NCBI RefSeq assembly: GCF_014196915.1
Contig: NZ_JACIEP010000002.1
Location: 248,001 to 312,000 of the forward strand
Length of the DNA: 64,000 nucleotides
DNA from: Dysgonomonas hofstadii
Lineage (GTDB): Bacteria; Bacteroidota; Bacteroidia; Bacteroidales; Dysgonomonadaceae
Direction of reading: 5' to 3'
Below the pieces are notes generated by a model. The model did not search any database and was not told the DNA's origin. It saw only the letters and a program-made list of their open reading frames with translations. Every line of letters begins with the position of its first letter. Position 1 is the stretch's first letter. Of this stretch, positions 42,348-51,138 are shown in pieces. The position numbers and the translations under genes are program-made.

Positions 42348-42658
42348 ATTCGTTTACCTTTATACCCGGCGTTTTTGCGTTTGTCTTCCACTACCGGGAC
42401 GATCTTCTCCACATCCTGTGCTTTGTAGTAGATCTTGTGGTTGATACGGCTAAAGGCGAGTGTCCCGTTATCCCGGAGTGTCTGTAACGTCCGGGGCGAT
42501 ATGTTCAACAGCAGGCATACATCCTGATTGTCGAGCCACTCGCTTGAATCCTTGTCTCCATGCAATCGGCAGAGGGCTTCCATACGACTTGCAAAACTTT
42601 CAAACTTCGAGAGCATTCTTTCGAATGTCTGTGCATCGATATTTACTATTTCCATCAC
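42344..42658 (-). CDS. Excisionase-type helix-turn-helix protein, first gene of operon
   Basis: 104 residues. The HTH is W-L-D-N-Q-D-V-C-L-L-L-N-I-S-P-R-T-L-Q-T-L-R-D-N-G, with wing L-A-F-S-R-I-N-H-K-I-Y-Y-K-A-Q-D-V. It is closest in plan to the first element's HTH protein (both have D-N-Q-D-x-C-x-L-L). It is coupled to the DUF3876 gene by a 4-base overlap and led by a -7 box. Confidence 0.8.
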   Translation of the reverse strand: MMEIVNIDAQTFERMLSKFESFASRMEALCRLHGDKDSSEWLDNQDVCLLLNISPRTLQTLRDNGTLAFSRINHKIYYKAQDVEKIVPVVEDKRKNAGYKGKRI

Positions 42659-43198
42659 TTGATAAATTTATATTGTTCTTAATTGTTTCATCCAAATTTA
42701 GGGCATCTACCCTGATCCCGGAAAGCTCCCGACTCCTATGCAGCTATCCGCATAATCTTTCGTCTATCAGGGCTTTCTATCCGGTGTAACATTCACCTTC
42801 CTGCTACGAAGTAAAACAGAATAAACCGTACCGCAATGGGTTGATCCACAGGTGGCAGCTTGTGGCGTCGGTTTGGTAGGGGTAGCGGACAGATTTCTTA
42901 TTTTAGGTGCTGTTTTGAATCTGAAAAAGCAGTTTTTTACTTTCGATATTTCCTATCTGGGTACTCTGAAATGAAAGCGTTTTTTACAGACATTACTCCG
43001 GCAGTATAGTATAGCCGATAAGCGAAACGGTGCAGTTTGTACCATTCATTCAATCTTTGCAGTAGCAAGACAATACAGAATCATCCATGTAAACCCGGTT
43101 AAGATACGATACTGACTAATAGTTGTTTATTTGCAACTGACAAGCGGTGTTCTGTATCAACAGGAGCCGGAATATTCACTTTTTAAATACAGTATTCT
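42659..43198. other. 540-base divergent regulatory region
   Basis: No convincing gene; a short frame at 43131 is a shadow of the DUF3408 gene. A minus-strand TAAATTTG box (42693-42700) probably serves the HTH-DUF3876 operon. A small inverted repeat, CCACA with TGTGG, lies at 42846-42865. The remainder has no structure I can interpret. Confidence 0.45.
42693..42700 (-). promoter_or_regulatory. -7 box (TAAATTTG) for the HTH-DUF3876 operon
   Basis: Minus-strand TAAATTTG, a TAnnTTTG match, 34 bases upstream of the first start codon of the operon. Confidence 0.4.
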
Positions 43199-43750
43199 AT
43201 GGATAGTAAACAAACTGGCGAAAGTCAATCGAAGAAACAATCTGTACATGATTGGTTACCGGATGATGGTAAGAGCAGAGGCAAGAATCCGACCGATGGG
43301 AACAAGAGTAAGTTCATCAGGGAATTTCTCAGGGAAGATATTATTGAAGAACCACCAGTTCTGGGTGTCGATACAGCAAACAGTACCGCCAATATCGATG
43401 ATGCAGATACCAATGACAGTGTAGATACTGTATCGACTGTACCAACTGAAAAAAGAAAAGATACAGAAGATGCAGCATTACGAGAGCAATCTGTACAAAC
43501 AGTACTCAAACGAACCAGCAGCAAACAACGCAAAGAATCATTGGAGGAATACCGACAGGCGTTTCTTATCGTTCCCAAGCTCGAAGACCGCAAGCCTGTA
43601 TTTATCAGCCGGGAAGTGCGGGATGAGTTAGACGAGATAGCCCGCAAGTTGGGAGGTCGCCGGATGAGTGTATCGGGTTTTATCGAGAACCTTGTCCGCC
43701 ACCATCTGGAGATCTACCGGGAGGATGTGGAAATATGGAAGAAGCTATAA
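43199..43750 (+). CDS. DUF3408 protein of the mobilizable element
   Basis: 183 residues. A long polar, disordered-looking first half is followed by the conserved core: Y-R-Q-A-F-L-I-V-P-K-L-E-D-R-K-P-V-F-I, then G-G-R-R-M-S-V-S-G-F-I-E-N-L-V-R-H-H-L-E-I-Y-R-E-D. The end matches the first element's DUF3408 protein closely (S-V-S-G-x-x-x-N-x-x-R-H-H-x-E-x-Y-x-E-D). A ribbon-helix-helix-type DNA-binding role is likely. It lies upstream of the oriT candidate and mobA. Confidence 0.8.
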   Translation: MDSKQTGESQSKKQSVHDWLPDDGKSRGKNPTDGNKSKFIREFLREDIIEEPPVLGVDTANSTANIDDADTNDSVDTVSTVPTEKRKDTEDAALREQSVQTVLKRTSSKQRKESLEEYRQAFLIVPKLEDRKPVFISREVRDELDEIARKLGGRRMSVSGFIENLVRHHLEIYREDVEIWKKL

Positions 43751-43810
43751 AGTATTGCTTCTGTCCATTGTATGGTAAGTCTGGTTAGTATCTACGACTT
43801 ACTTTTCTTA

Positions 43811-43935
43811 ATGGAACATTCCATGTTCATTTTAGCGTAGCGAGGTTATGTTTCCATTGCATGGAAACCCTCGCTTTGGCTGACCGCCAAAGGGGAAACC
43901 ACTCCCGTTGGTCGCAGTTTGGGTCGCAGACCCTT
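43811..43935. other. Candidate origin of transfer (oriT) of the second element
   Basis: Three hairpins occur in about 125 bases. ATGGAA-CA-TTCCAT lies at 43811-43824. A composite stem pairs GCGAGG (43840-43845) with CCTCGC (43869-43874), enclosing GTTTCCAT-TGC-ATGGAAAC (43850-43868) with only a 4-base bulge. A weaker CCAA/TTGG stem is centred near 43897. They lie directly before mobA and the relaxase, the usual oriT position in Bacteroidales mobilizable elements. Confidence 0.55.
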
Positions 43936-43973
43936 CTATTATTGCTTTTAATAGTCAAAAAAATCAAACTAAT

Positions 43974-44363
43974 TTGGATCAGGATAATCAGGATAAAAGA
44001 AAAGGCGGACGTCCAAAGAAGAGTTCCGTTACCCGTAAAAATAAGACTATTGCAGTCTGCTTTTCCGAGCCGGAATTCTATGCCATCCGGCATAGGGCAA
44101 CCAAAGCAAATCTGTCGCTTAGTGTTTATTGTCATGATGCCATCCTGAACGGAGTTATCAAAGAACCGCTCAAAAAAGAGGAATTGGAAGTCTTGAGAAG
44201 CCTTTCCAATATGGGAAATAACCTGAACCAGCTTACAAAAACAGCCAGGTTTTTAAGTGCAAAACGGCTCGAAAATATGGCGATTTCCTTACTGGAAACG
44301 ATTCAAAACATCATAAACAAGCTTTCGGATGATTGGAAAAATAGTAAAAGGAAGAAGTTTTAA
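43974..44363 (+). CDS. MobA/MobC-type relaxosome accessory protein
   Basis: No ATG start is available. The frame is open from a TGA at 43882, with TTG codons at 43908 and 43974; the later one begins L-D-Q-D-N-Q-D-K-R-K-G-G-R-P-K-K, the usual start of the family, and is preferred with low certainty. The rest has I-A-V-C-F-S-E-P-E-F-Y-A-I (RHH-like) and L-R-S-L-S-N-M-G-N-N-L-N-Q-L-T-K, the hallmark of MobC-like proteins. It overlaps the relaxase start by 35 bases and should bind oriT. Confidence 0.75.
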   Translation: MDQDNQDKRKGGRPKKSSVTRKNKTIAVCFSEPEFYAIRHRATKANLSLSVYCHDAILNGVIKEPLKKEELEVLRSLSNMGNNLNQLTKTARFLSAKRLENMAISLLETIQNIINKLSDDWKNSKRKKF

Positions 44364-45282
44364 GGGATGTATTTCTTACGTTCTGGAGAACAAAGAAGCG
44401 AAGATATTAACAAGTGAAGGCGTATTGGAAACAGATACTAAATCGATCATCAATAGCTTTTACATGCAAAGCCTGCTGAATCCGAACCTGTCGAAATGTG
44501 TCGGGCATATCCCTTTGGCTTTCTCTCCTGATGACAAAGAACGCATGACGGATCAGTTTATGGAACGCCTAGCCAAAGAGTATATGCAGACGATGGGAAT
44601 CAAGAATACGCAATACATCATTGTTCGCCACAACAACACCAGTCATCCGCATTGTCATATCGTATTTAACCGGGTGGACAACGACGGGAAGACTATCTCC
44701 GACAAGAACGACCGTTACCGCAACGAGAAAGTATGCAAGCAGCTTAAAGATAAATATAACCTGACTTATGGCATAGGAAAAGAAAAGGTTAACGTCCAAA
44801 AACTCAAAGGAGCCGAACAGACGAAATACGAAATCTATCATACGATTAAAGATACCCTGTCCAAAACCAAAAACTGGAGCCAACTTGAAGACGCTCTGAA
44901 ACGTCAGGGGATAGATATTGAATACAAGCGGAAAGAACAAACCTACGAAGTGCAAGGTGTTTCATTCAGGAAAGGAGAGCATTGCTTCAAGGGCTCGAAA
45001 ATAGACCGGCAGTTCAGTTATGGGAAGCTCACTGCACAGCTAAGAGAACATAGCCCTATTCAGGAACAGCAACAGGAACACGGGCAAATCGCTGTTTCAA
45101 AAGATACAGGAACTAATCTAGTTGAAAATGTTGTGTCAACAGTAGCGAATATTGCATCGGGGATAGGTAGCCTGTTTGATCTCCGGCCGTCGGATTATGA
45201 TCCGAATGATACAGAGGCATTGCGTCAACAGGAATTAGAGCGAAAAAAGAAAAAGAGGAAGATTTACAGACCTAGATTTTAA
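44329..45282 (+). CDS. MOBP-type relaxase
   Basis: 317 residues. It opens M-I-G-K-I-V-K-G-R-S-F-K-G-C-I-S-Y-V, the start typical of Bacteroidales relaxases (candidate Tyr near residue 17). H-N-N-T-S-H-P-H-C-H-I-V-F-N-R-V is the H-x-H metal site near residue 105. A basic C-terminus (R-K-K-K-K-R-K-I) ends the protein. It is shorter than the first element's relaxase and clearly a different subgroup. With mobA and oriT it makes the element mobilizable by a helper conjugation system. Confidence 0.88.
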   Translation: MIGKIVKGRSFKGCISYVLENKEAKILTSEGVLETDTKSIINSFYMQSLLNPNLSKCVGHIPLAFSPDDKERMTDQFMERLAKEYMQTMGIKNTQYIIVRHNNTSHPHCHIVFNRVDNDGKTISDKNDRYRNEKVCKQLKDKYNLTYGIGKEKVNVQKLKGAEQTKYEIYHTIKDTLSKTKNWSQLEDALKRQGIDIEYKRKEQTYEVQGVSFRKGEHCFKGSKIDRQFSYGKLTAQLREHSPIQEQQQEHGQIAVSKDTGTNLVENVVSTVANIASGIGSLFDLRPSDYDPNDTEALRQQELERKKKKRKIYRPRF

Positions 45283-45315
45283 AACGAATTATTAATCACT
45301 TAAAAATAAGAAAAT

Positions 45316-45834
45316 ATGGCACAGACAGTATCAAACGATGCCCTTTGGGAAAAGTTATCGGAAATAGACAAGAAGTTTGAAAAATTCATTGTGATGCAGG
45401 AATCACAGGCAGTAGCGCAGGAGCAGAACAGAAGTACACCCGGTTTTGAAGAAGCGAAAGACGTTATAATTGCTGAAATAAGAGAACAAGTAGCCTTATT
45501 GAGTAGGCACAATAATGATCATTTCGGAGCCAACAGGCAGAATATTGAAGTGCTTAATAAGAATATTCTTTTGGCTGTAAAGCATAGCATAGAGACTAAA
45601 GATCAGCTAAAAACAGATATGGAATCACTAAAAGAGGACAAGAAAATCTACTTTAATTTCAAGTTATTTAAGATTAGGAAAATATCTTTGATGATAGCTA
45701 TACTCGGTTTGTTGGTATTCATTCTAACCCTGTTTTCTATGAAACAGCAGAACGATTATGCATTGTTGTTGGAGGAATATTATAGACAAAGTAACACGAC
45801 GGAGCAACAGAAAGAGGTAATGAAAACAAAATAA
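45316..45834 (+). CDS. Small membrane-anchored protein of the mob module
   Basis: 172 residues: a mostly helical N-terminal 110 residues, one membrane segment at about 124-145 (I-S-L-M-I-A-I-L-G-L-L-V-F-I), then a short tail. It lies 34 bases after the relaxase stop in the same direction. Similar proteins follow relaxases in Bacteroidales mobilizable elements; the role is unknown, possibly docking to the helper secretion channel. It appears to be the last gene of the element. Confidence 0.6.
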   Translation: MAQTVSNDALWEKLSEIDKKFEKFIVMQESQAVAQEQNRSTPGFEEAKDVIIAEIREQVALLSRHNNDHFGANRQNIEVLNKNILLAVKHSIETKDQLKTDMESLKEDKKIYFNFKLFKIRKISLMIAILGLLVFILTLFSMKQQNDYALLLEEYYRQSNTTEQQKEVMKTK

Positions 45835-45843
45835 ATGATGCCC

Positions 45844-46491
45844 TTAAATTAGTTTATCCGAAATAAAGATAATGTAAATAACAGTAGAGGAAGTATCTCT
45901 CAATATTTTAATAGTAGGTTCATTATCTCCATACCATCTCTTTAATGATTTTTTTATGTGGGTAATAGATTCTTTAGATTTATAACTGACAGTTCTTGTA
46001 TTAATTTTTAGGATAGCAGCGCTCTCGTTGATCGTATAGCCTTTTCTATATACTAACTCGAATATTTTCTGATTTTCGCGGGGTAAATCTCTCAGTATTT
46101 CTGATATAACACGGTTTAACTCTCCTATTGCAAAATCCTCATCAATATGAGTATAAGATATATCCTGACTAGATTCTTCCCCCATGATCAGCTCCTTACC
46201 CTCTCTTGATGCTTTCAGATAGACGGATTTCATATAGTCCATCGTATAGAATGTAAAATGTTGTAACAGGAATTTCCTTACAGAAGCGTTTGTGTCCGGT
46301 TTGATTTTTAAAGGGTCTATCCAAATATTAAGCCAGAAATTTTGAGTAATCTCTTCTGTTAATTCAACAACACCAATTCTATTAATAGCCCATCTGTACA
46401 ATAGATTTGCATACCTATTGTACAAAGAATTAAAGGCTGATTCATCTTTTTTAGATATTGCCTCTATTAATTCTTTATCAGACGTAGCCAT
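45844..46491 (-). CDS. FecI-like ECF sigma factor, module 1
   Basis: 215 residues. Sigma-2: A-F-N-S-L-Y-N-R-Y-A-N-L-L-Y-R-W, then T-E-E-I-T-Q-N-F-W-L-N-I-W. Sigma-4: L-P-R-E-N-Q-K-I-F-E-L-V-Y-R-K-G-Y-T-I-N-E-S-A-A-I-L-K-I-N-T-R-T-V. It directs transcription of the adjacent receptor genes once released by FecR. It is divergent from FecR, with a TATCTTTG box upstream. Its stop lies only 10 bases from the end of the mobilizable element, so an insertion border is here. Confidence 0.85.
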   Translation of the reverse strand: MATSDKELIEAISKKDESAFNSLYNRYANLLYRWAINRIGVVELTEEITQNFWLNIWIDPLKIKPDTNASVRKFLLQHFTFYTMDYMKSVYLKASREGKELIMGEESSQDISYTHIDEDFAIGELNRVISEILRDLPRENQKIFELVYRKGYTINESAAILKINTRTVSYKSKESITHIKKSLKRWYGDNEPTIKILRDTSSTVIYIIFISDKLI

Positions 46492-46523
46492 AGCTTCATT
46501 ACCAATGTTGAATAAATTAAAAA

Positions 46524-46531
46524 CAAAGATA
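46524..46531 (-). promoter_or_regulatory. -7 box (TATCTTTG) for sigma factor 1
   Basis: Minus-strand TATCTTTG, exact TAnnTTTG match, 32 bases upstream of the sigma start codon. The same arrangement occurs before the other two sigma genes. Confidence 0.5.
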
Positions 46532-46669
46532 AATCAATGATGTTACAGCATGGTTAAATACGATATTTTAAAAATCGAGAAACTATTTTTAGAAAAAATA
46601 AAAAAATAGTTTAAGTGTATATTTATTTGAAAAACAGATCTATACCTAATACTAAACAAATACGAAGCG

Positions 46670-46691
46670 AAAATGTAACAATTTCGTTGCC
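46670..46691 (+). promoter_or_regulatory. Conserved 22-base box, putative ECF promoter (module 1)
   Basis: AAAATGTAACAATTTCGTTG (plus CC) lies 92 bases upstream of fecR of module 1. The identical 22 bases recur at 60143-60164 in the same position in module 3, while flanking sequence differs. Conservation between paralogous divergent regions marks it as a likely promoter or operator recognised by the module's own ECF sigma factor. Confidence 0.5.
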
Positions 46692-46783
46692 ATAAAAAAG
46701 GCGAGATAATTCTTATATCTTAATAGAGGGAAGATTATTATCAGTCTCTCATATAAGAACTGGAAATAATAAAGTGAAGTTAC

Positions 46784-47800
46784 ATGGCAAAAAAGAAAAA
46801 TTGGAGAATGCTGTTCGAGGTGGTAAGCTTATTCAATCGTTTTTCAAAAAATGAGTTGGATAGCAAGACTAAAAAGACATTGGAAGAATGGAATCCTGAA
46901 GATGTTCCTTCGAGCTTTAACTCCTCGCAGAAAAAAATAGACGAAGGTGTAAAGCGGGTAAAAGAAAATCTATTTCAGGAATTGGGGCTTCACAATACCG
47001 ATGAGGTTATTAGCACAAAAAGACTCTTGCCCTTTCACCCTTATAAGTACATAGCGGTAGCAGCATCTTTACTTTTATTAATGGGTGTATCTTATTTCTG
47101 GTTTAATTCGGATATACAACCGAATAACAATCTTACATCAACAACAGATATAGCAATCTCGACTATCCAAACAGCAGAACGGGAAATTAAAAACATTACC
47201 CTGCCCGATGGAACACTGTTGCATATCAATGCACAAAGCCGAATCAGTTATGATAAGAATCGGTTTAATAATAAGAAACGGGAAATATGGCTAGAAGGAG
47301 AAGCGTTCTTTGATGTTGCAAAAAATCCCGACAAACCTTTTATTATTCACCATAGAGATTTACAGACGGTTGTTAGGGGTACAAGTTTCAACATAAGAGC
47401 ATATGACGAATTGGACGAAATATGTATCAGTGTAAAAACCGGACACGTGGAAGTAAGAGATGGCAAAACACAACTTGCAGATCTGAGAGTTAATGAACAG
47501 GCTATTTATCATACAGCTGATAAAAGTATTGATAAAACAACAATTGACTGGAATGATGCAGGTGCATGGATGGAACAACGCTTAGTGTTGAGAAATGCAA
47601 CCATGAAAGAATTACAGCTAAGAATAAAACAATTATATGGGAAAGAACTTATTTTTTCGAGAGGTATGCTAAGCGATGTTCGCTTTGAGGCATCATACCG
47701 AAAAGAATCGTCATTCAAGGATATAATGGAAGGTATATGTCTACTTTATAATGTGACGTACAAGGAGATTGATTCGGATAAGATAATGATATATAGGTGA
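46784..47800 (+). CDS. FecR-family anti-sigma factor, module 1
   Basis: 338 residues: a cytoplasmic N-terminus of about 85 residues, a membrane helix (Y-I-A-V-A-A-S-L-L-L-L-M-G-V-S-Y), then the periplasmic FecR domain (T-L-P-D-G-T-L-L-H-I-N-A, W-L-E-G-E-A-F-F-D-V-A-K-N-P-D-K-P-F, V-R-G-T-S-F-N-I) and a C-terminal DUF4974-type domain. It relays the ligand-bound state of the receptor's STN domain to the sigma factor. It lies between the divergent sigma gene and the receptor gene. Confidence 0.88.
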   Translation: MAKKKNWRMLFEVVSLFNRFSKNELDSKTKKTLEEWNPEDVPSSFNSSQKKIDEGVKRVKENLFQELGLHNTDEVISTKRLLPFHPYKYIAVAASLLLLMGVSYFWFNSDIQPNNNLTSTTDIAISTIQTAEREIKNITLPDGTLLHINAQSRISYDKNRFNNKKREIWLEGEAFFDVAKNPDKPFIIHHRDLQTVVRGTSFNIRAYDELDEICISVKTGHVEVRDGKTQLADLRVNEQAIYHTADKSIDKTTIDWNDAGAWMEQRLVLRNATMKELQLRIKQLYGKELIFSRGMLSDVRFEASYRKESSFKDIMEGICLLYNVTYKEIDSDKIMIYR

Positions 47801-47942
47801 TAGAAGAGCGTAATAGCTAATTAAAGAAATAGCATACTTGAAACAAAATGTCATTCTTCCTTTATAGGAAGGACAGGGAGAGGTTTGCCTAATAAAAAGA
47901 GAAATGATGAATTTTAAATATCTATTAAACATTTAATAATCA

Positions 47943-50900
47943 ATGAAAAGTAAAGTTAAAGTAATAAAACTAACAGTATCTGTGCTGTTTTTTATAACTA
48001 TGTTTATTCCTTTTAATCTTATTGCTCAGTCGCAAGATAGGCAATATCCTCAGGAAACATTGGCATTAAGATTAAGCCGGATTGCAAAAGATTATAAGAA
48101 GAATATCGTTTTTGACCCCGGACAAAGTAAAGAAACTATACCTGCACTTAATTTAAAGCAAGCTGATGTAACCCTTGCATTAACCCGTAGTTTATCGAAT
48201 ACCTCTTTTGTTTTTAAGCAAATGACAGACGGATCATTCGTTGTTAGTAAAGATAATGCGACTAAAAAAGAGGGCTCTTCGAATCAAAAAGGCAAAGGCT
48301 CCCTCTCCGGTATAGTCCTTGACGAAAAAGGCGTAGCCATTATCGGTGCAACGGTAATAGTGAAAGGAACGACTATCGGTTCGGCTACGGATGCCGATGG
48401 CAAGTACACGCTGCCTCATATTCCGGTAGGAACTACTACGATACAGATTAGTTTTATGTCTTATGAAACTTTGCAGGTTAATGATGTGAAGATAGTAGCA
48501 GGTAAAACCACCCCTTTGGACGTGGTACTGAAAGAATCCACACAGCATCTGGAAGAAGTGGTGGTAACAGCAAGCTACAATCAGGCTTCAGCAACAGGGC
48601 TCTATGCCAAACAAAAGAATTTGGCAACGATGAGTGACGGAGTCAGTGCCGATATGATCAAAAAGACGAGCGATAATAATGTGGCACAAGTTCTAAAACG
48701 TGTATCCGGTGTTACTATCGACAACGGCAAATATGTAACTGTGCGTGGTATGAGTGAACGTTATAATAACGTACAACTTAATGGAGCTTCGCTTCCCAGT
48801 ACCGAACCAAATCGCCGCAACTTTGCTTTTGATGTTATCCCTTCCGGTCTGGTGGATAACGTGACTATCAGCAAAACCTTTACTCCTGATATGCCGGGTG
48901 AATTTACAGGAGGACTCGTCGAAGTAAACACATTAGCTGTTCCGGATGAAAAATTTCTTAGTTTAGGTATCGGGACAGGAATGAATACTATCAGTACGGG
49001 AAAAAAATTTTACAGTACTAAACGCTTTGGCTCTGACTGGTTCTTTGGTGAAATTGACAAACGAAAATGGTATTCAGGAGGGGATGAAGCCGCTACCGCA
49101 CTGAATATCATTAATGCCGGACAGAAAAATACATATGGTTTAAGGAAATATACAGCTATGCCACTTCAGAACTATAGCCTTACCGCAGGTTCACCTTTCA
49201 ATCTTGGAAGAAGTTCTTTAGGCGTTGTAGCCGCTTTAACTTATAGGCATGAAGAAAATACAGAAGAGATTATAGAAGGAAATATGATTACCCGTGATAG
49301 CATCTTTAAGCCATCGGGCAAAGGTTCATACCGTTATAAAGCAGCTACAAGTATAGGTGCGGTATTGAATACCGGTTGGCGGATGGGGGGACACAGCATT
49401 ACATGGCGTAACCTGTTTAATAATCGATTCAATCATACCAACCAACAACGATTTATCAATAAATATTATGAAGATCAAAAGCTTGTAGAGCAATACAGCG
49501 TACCTTTGGTAAGTAGCCTTTGGCAAACGCAGTTGGATGGTAAGCATAATCTTTTCGGAGGAAAACTGATTGCCTCATGGAATGCGTCTTATAACGATAT
49601 TGCCCGTACTAATCCCGACGACAGGATGGCACAGGGGGCTATTGTCGGTGAATCACCCGATGGAGTCAGTTTTGTTAATTGGGGATGGGCTACAGATTAT
49701 GGTAATAGCTTCAATGTGGGCAGTGGACATATCATGTACAGTAAGTTGCACGAGACGAAGAAAAATATCGGAGTAAACCTGGAACATCCTTTCATTATAC
49801 AAGGCAATCGTCAAAGTATAAAGATAGGATACCTGGGAGCATTTCGCCGAGCTGATTTTGAACAACAATACTTGAAAGCAATGAAGGCGAAGATTGATAA
49901 TTCGATAAATTCTTTACCTATAGAAGAATTTTATGCTCCGCAACATTTCGGAAGTAACCCGCTAATATATGAGCTTTCGGGGATGCAAGGAACCAAGGCT
50001 GACTATTATGAAGGAGGACAAGATATCCATTCTACCTATCTGATGGGCGACTTCAGTTTTTTGAGAAAATTACGCTTGATTGGTGGCCTACGGATGGAGA
50101 AAACAGACATGCATGTAACGACTGAAATGTTGGAAAAAACAATAGGCGGAGGGATGATAGATAGTACAACCGTTATCAAAAAAACAGACTGGCTACCCGC
50201 GGCAACCCTAATCTACAGCATAACACCTGAATTGAATGCCCGAGCTTCATATAGCAAAACCCTTGCCCGTCCGGATTTCAGGGAGTTGTCTCAATCCAGC
50301 TATTATAATGTAGATGACCGTGTATGGGTAATAAATGGTTCAGGTATTGAGCAAAGCCGTATCCATAATTACGATGTCCGGGTAGAATGGTATCCTCGTC
50401 CGGGAGAAGTATTATCGGTCAGTTACTTCCATAAGAAATTTATTAAACCGGTGGAGATGGTTATGCGTATGCTAAGCGATATGCAGAATTTTGAAATGTA
50501 CAATATGAACCTTGATAATTCCACAGCCAAAGGAGTTGAGCTCAATTGGCGAAAAGGATTAGGTTTTATTTCCCCGTCACTACGAGACCTTTATTTTACA
50601 GGTAACTACACATGGATGAAAGCCAATGTAAAATATAATCAGGAAAAACTATTAAATCCGAATATAAAAGATTCTGATCCGGACTTCGATCGTGATCGTC
50701 CTTTACAAGGTTTGAGCCCCTATACCCTTAATTTAGGGCTTGCTTATGAAGGAAACATTATCGGTGCTGCTGTCAATTATAATCGTAATGGGAGAAAACT
50801 GGTCTATGCCGGGGAAGAAACTAAATATGATCAGTATGAGAATTCGCGAGACGTATTGGATTTACAATTTTCAACCCGTTTGATGAAGGACCAACGTTTG

Positions 50901-51125
50901 GAATTAAAATTCAATATTTCCGACATTTTTAATCAGGATATTATAGTCTATCGAAATACCCGGATAGTAGAATATACTGCTGAAAATCCCGATCCGGAAA
51001 CAGGGAAATCGGGAACCGTTTACATGGATTTAACAGGTGATATGAATTATAATAAAGGAGATTATGTTATGAGCCGAATAAAGAAAGGAATCAACCTTTC
51101 ATTAAGCGCAAGTTATAAATTCTAA
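47943..51125 (+). CDS. STN-domain TonB-dependent outer-membrane receptor, module 1
   Basis: 1060 residues: signal peptide (about 1-29), STN signalling domain (about 35-105, E-T-L-A-L-R-L-S-R-I-A), CarboxypepD-reg-like beta-sandwich (about 118-205, L-S-G-I-V-L-D-E-K-G), plug domain (about 208-330, with V-T-V-R-G-M-S-E-R-Y) and a 22-strand-type barrel ending S-A-S-Y-K-F. The STN domain means it signals to FecR as well as importing a substrate. Substrate is unknown; there is no SusD partner. A lipoprotein gene follows by 1 base. Confidence 0.88.
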   Translation: MKSKVKVIKLTVSVLFFITMFIPFNLIAQSQDRQYPQETLALRLSRIAKDYKKNIVFDPGQSKETIPALNLKQADVTLALTRSLSNTSFVFKQMTDGSFVVSKDNATKKEGSSNQKGKGSLSGIVLDEKGVAIIGATVIVKGTTIGSATDADGKYTLPHIPVGTTTIQISFMSYETLQVNDVKIVAGKTTPLDVVLKESTQHLEEVVVTASYNQASATGLYAKQKNLATMSDGVSADMIKKTSDNNVAQVLKRVSGVTIDNGKYVTVRGMSERYNNVQLNGASLPSTEPNRRNFAFDVIPSGLVDNVTISKTFTPDMPGEFTGGLVEVNTLAVPDEKFLSLGIGTGMNTISTGKKFYSTKRFGSDWFFGEIDKRKWYSGGDEAATALNIINAGQKNTYGLRKYTAMPLQNYSLTAGSPFNLGRSSLGVVAALTYRHEENTEEIIEGNMITRDSIFKPSGKGSYRYKAATSIGAVLNTGWRMGGHSITWRNLFNNRFNHTNQQRFINKYYEDQKLVEQYSVPLVSSLWQTQLDGKHNLFGGKLIASWNASYNDIARTNPDDRMAQGAIVGESPDGVSFVNWGWATDYGNSFNVGSGHIMYSKLHETKKNIGVNLEHPFIIQGNRQSIKIGYLGAFRRADFEQQYLKAMKAKIDNSINSLPIEEFYAPQHFGSNPLIYELSGMQGTKADYYEGGQDIHSTYLMGDFSFLRKLRLIGGLRMEKTDMHVTTEMLEKTIGGGMIDSTTVIKKTDWLPAATLIYSITPELNARASYSKTLARPDFRELSQSSYYNVDDRVWVINGSGIEQSRIHNYDVRVEWYPRPGEVLSVSYFHKKFIKPVEMVMRMLSDMQNFEMYNMNLDNSTAKGVELNWRKGLGFISPSLRDLYFTGNYTWMKANVKYNQEKLLNPNIKDSDPDFDRDRPLQGLSPYTLNLGLAYEGNIIGAAVNYNRNGRKLVYAGEETKYDQYENSRDVLDLQFSTRLMKDQRLELKFNISDIFNQDIIVYRNTRIVEYTAENPDPETGKSGTVYMDLTGDMNYNKGDYVMSRIKKGINLSLSASYKF

Positions 51126-51138
51126 AATGAGACAAATT

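Noticed and set aside
43131-43424. Plus-strand ORF of 97 residues upstream of DUF3408
   Set aside because: Another frame of the DUF3408 gene's first half; the DUF3408 frame carries the conserved core.
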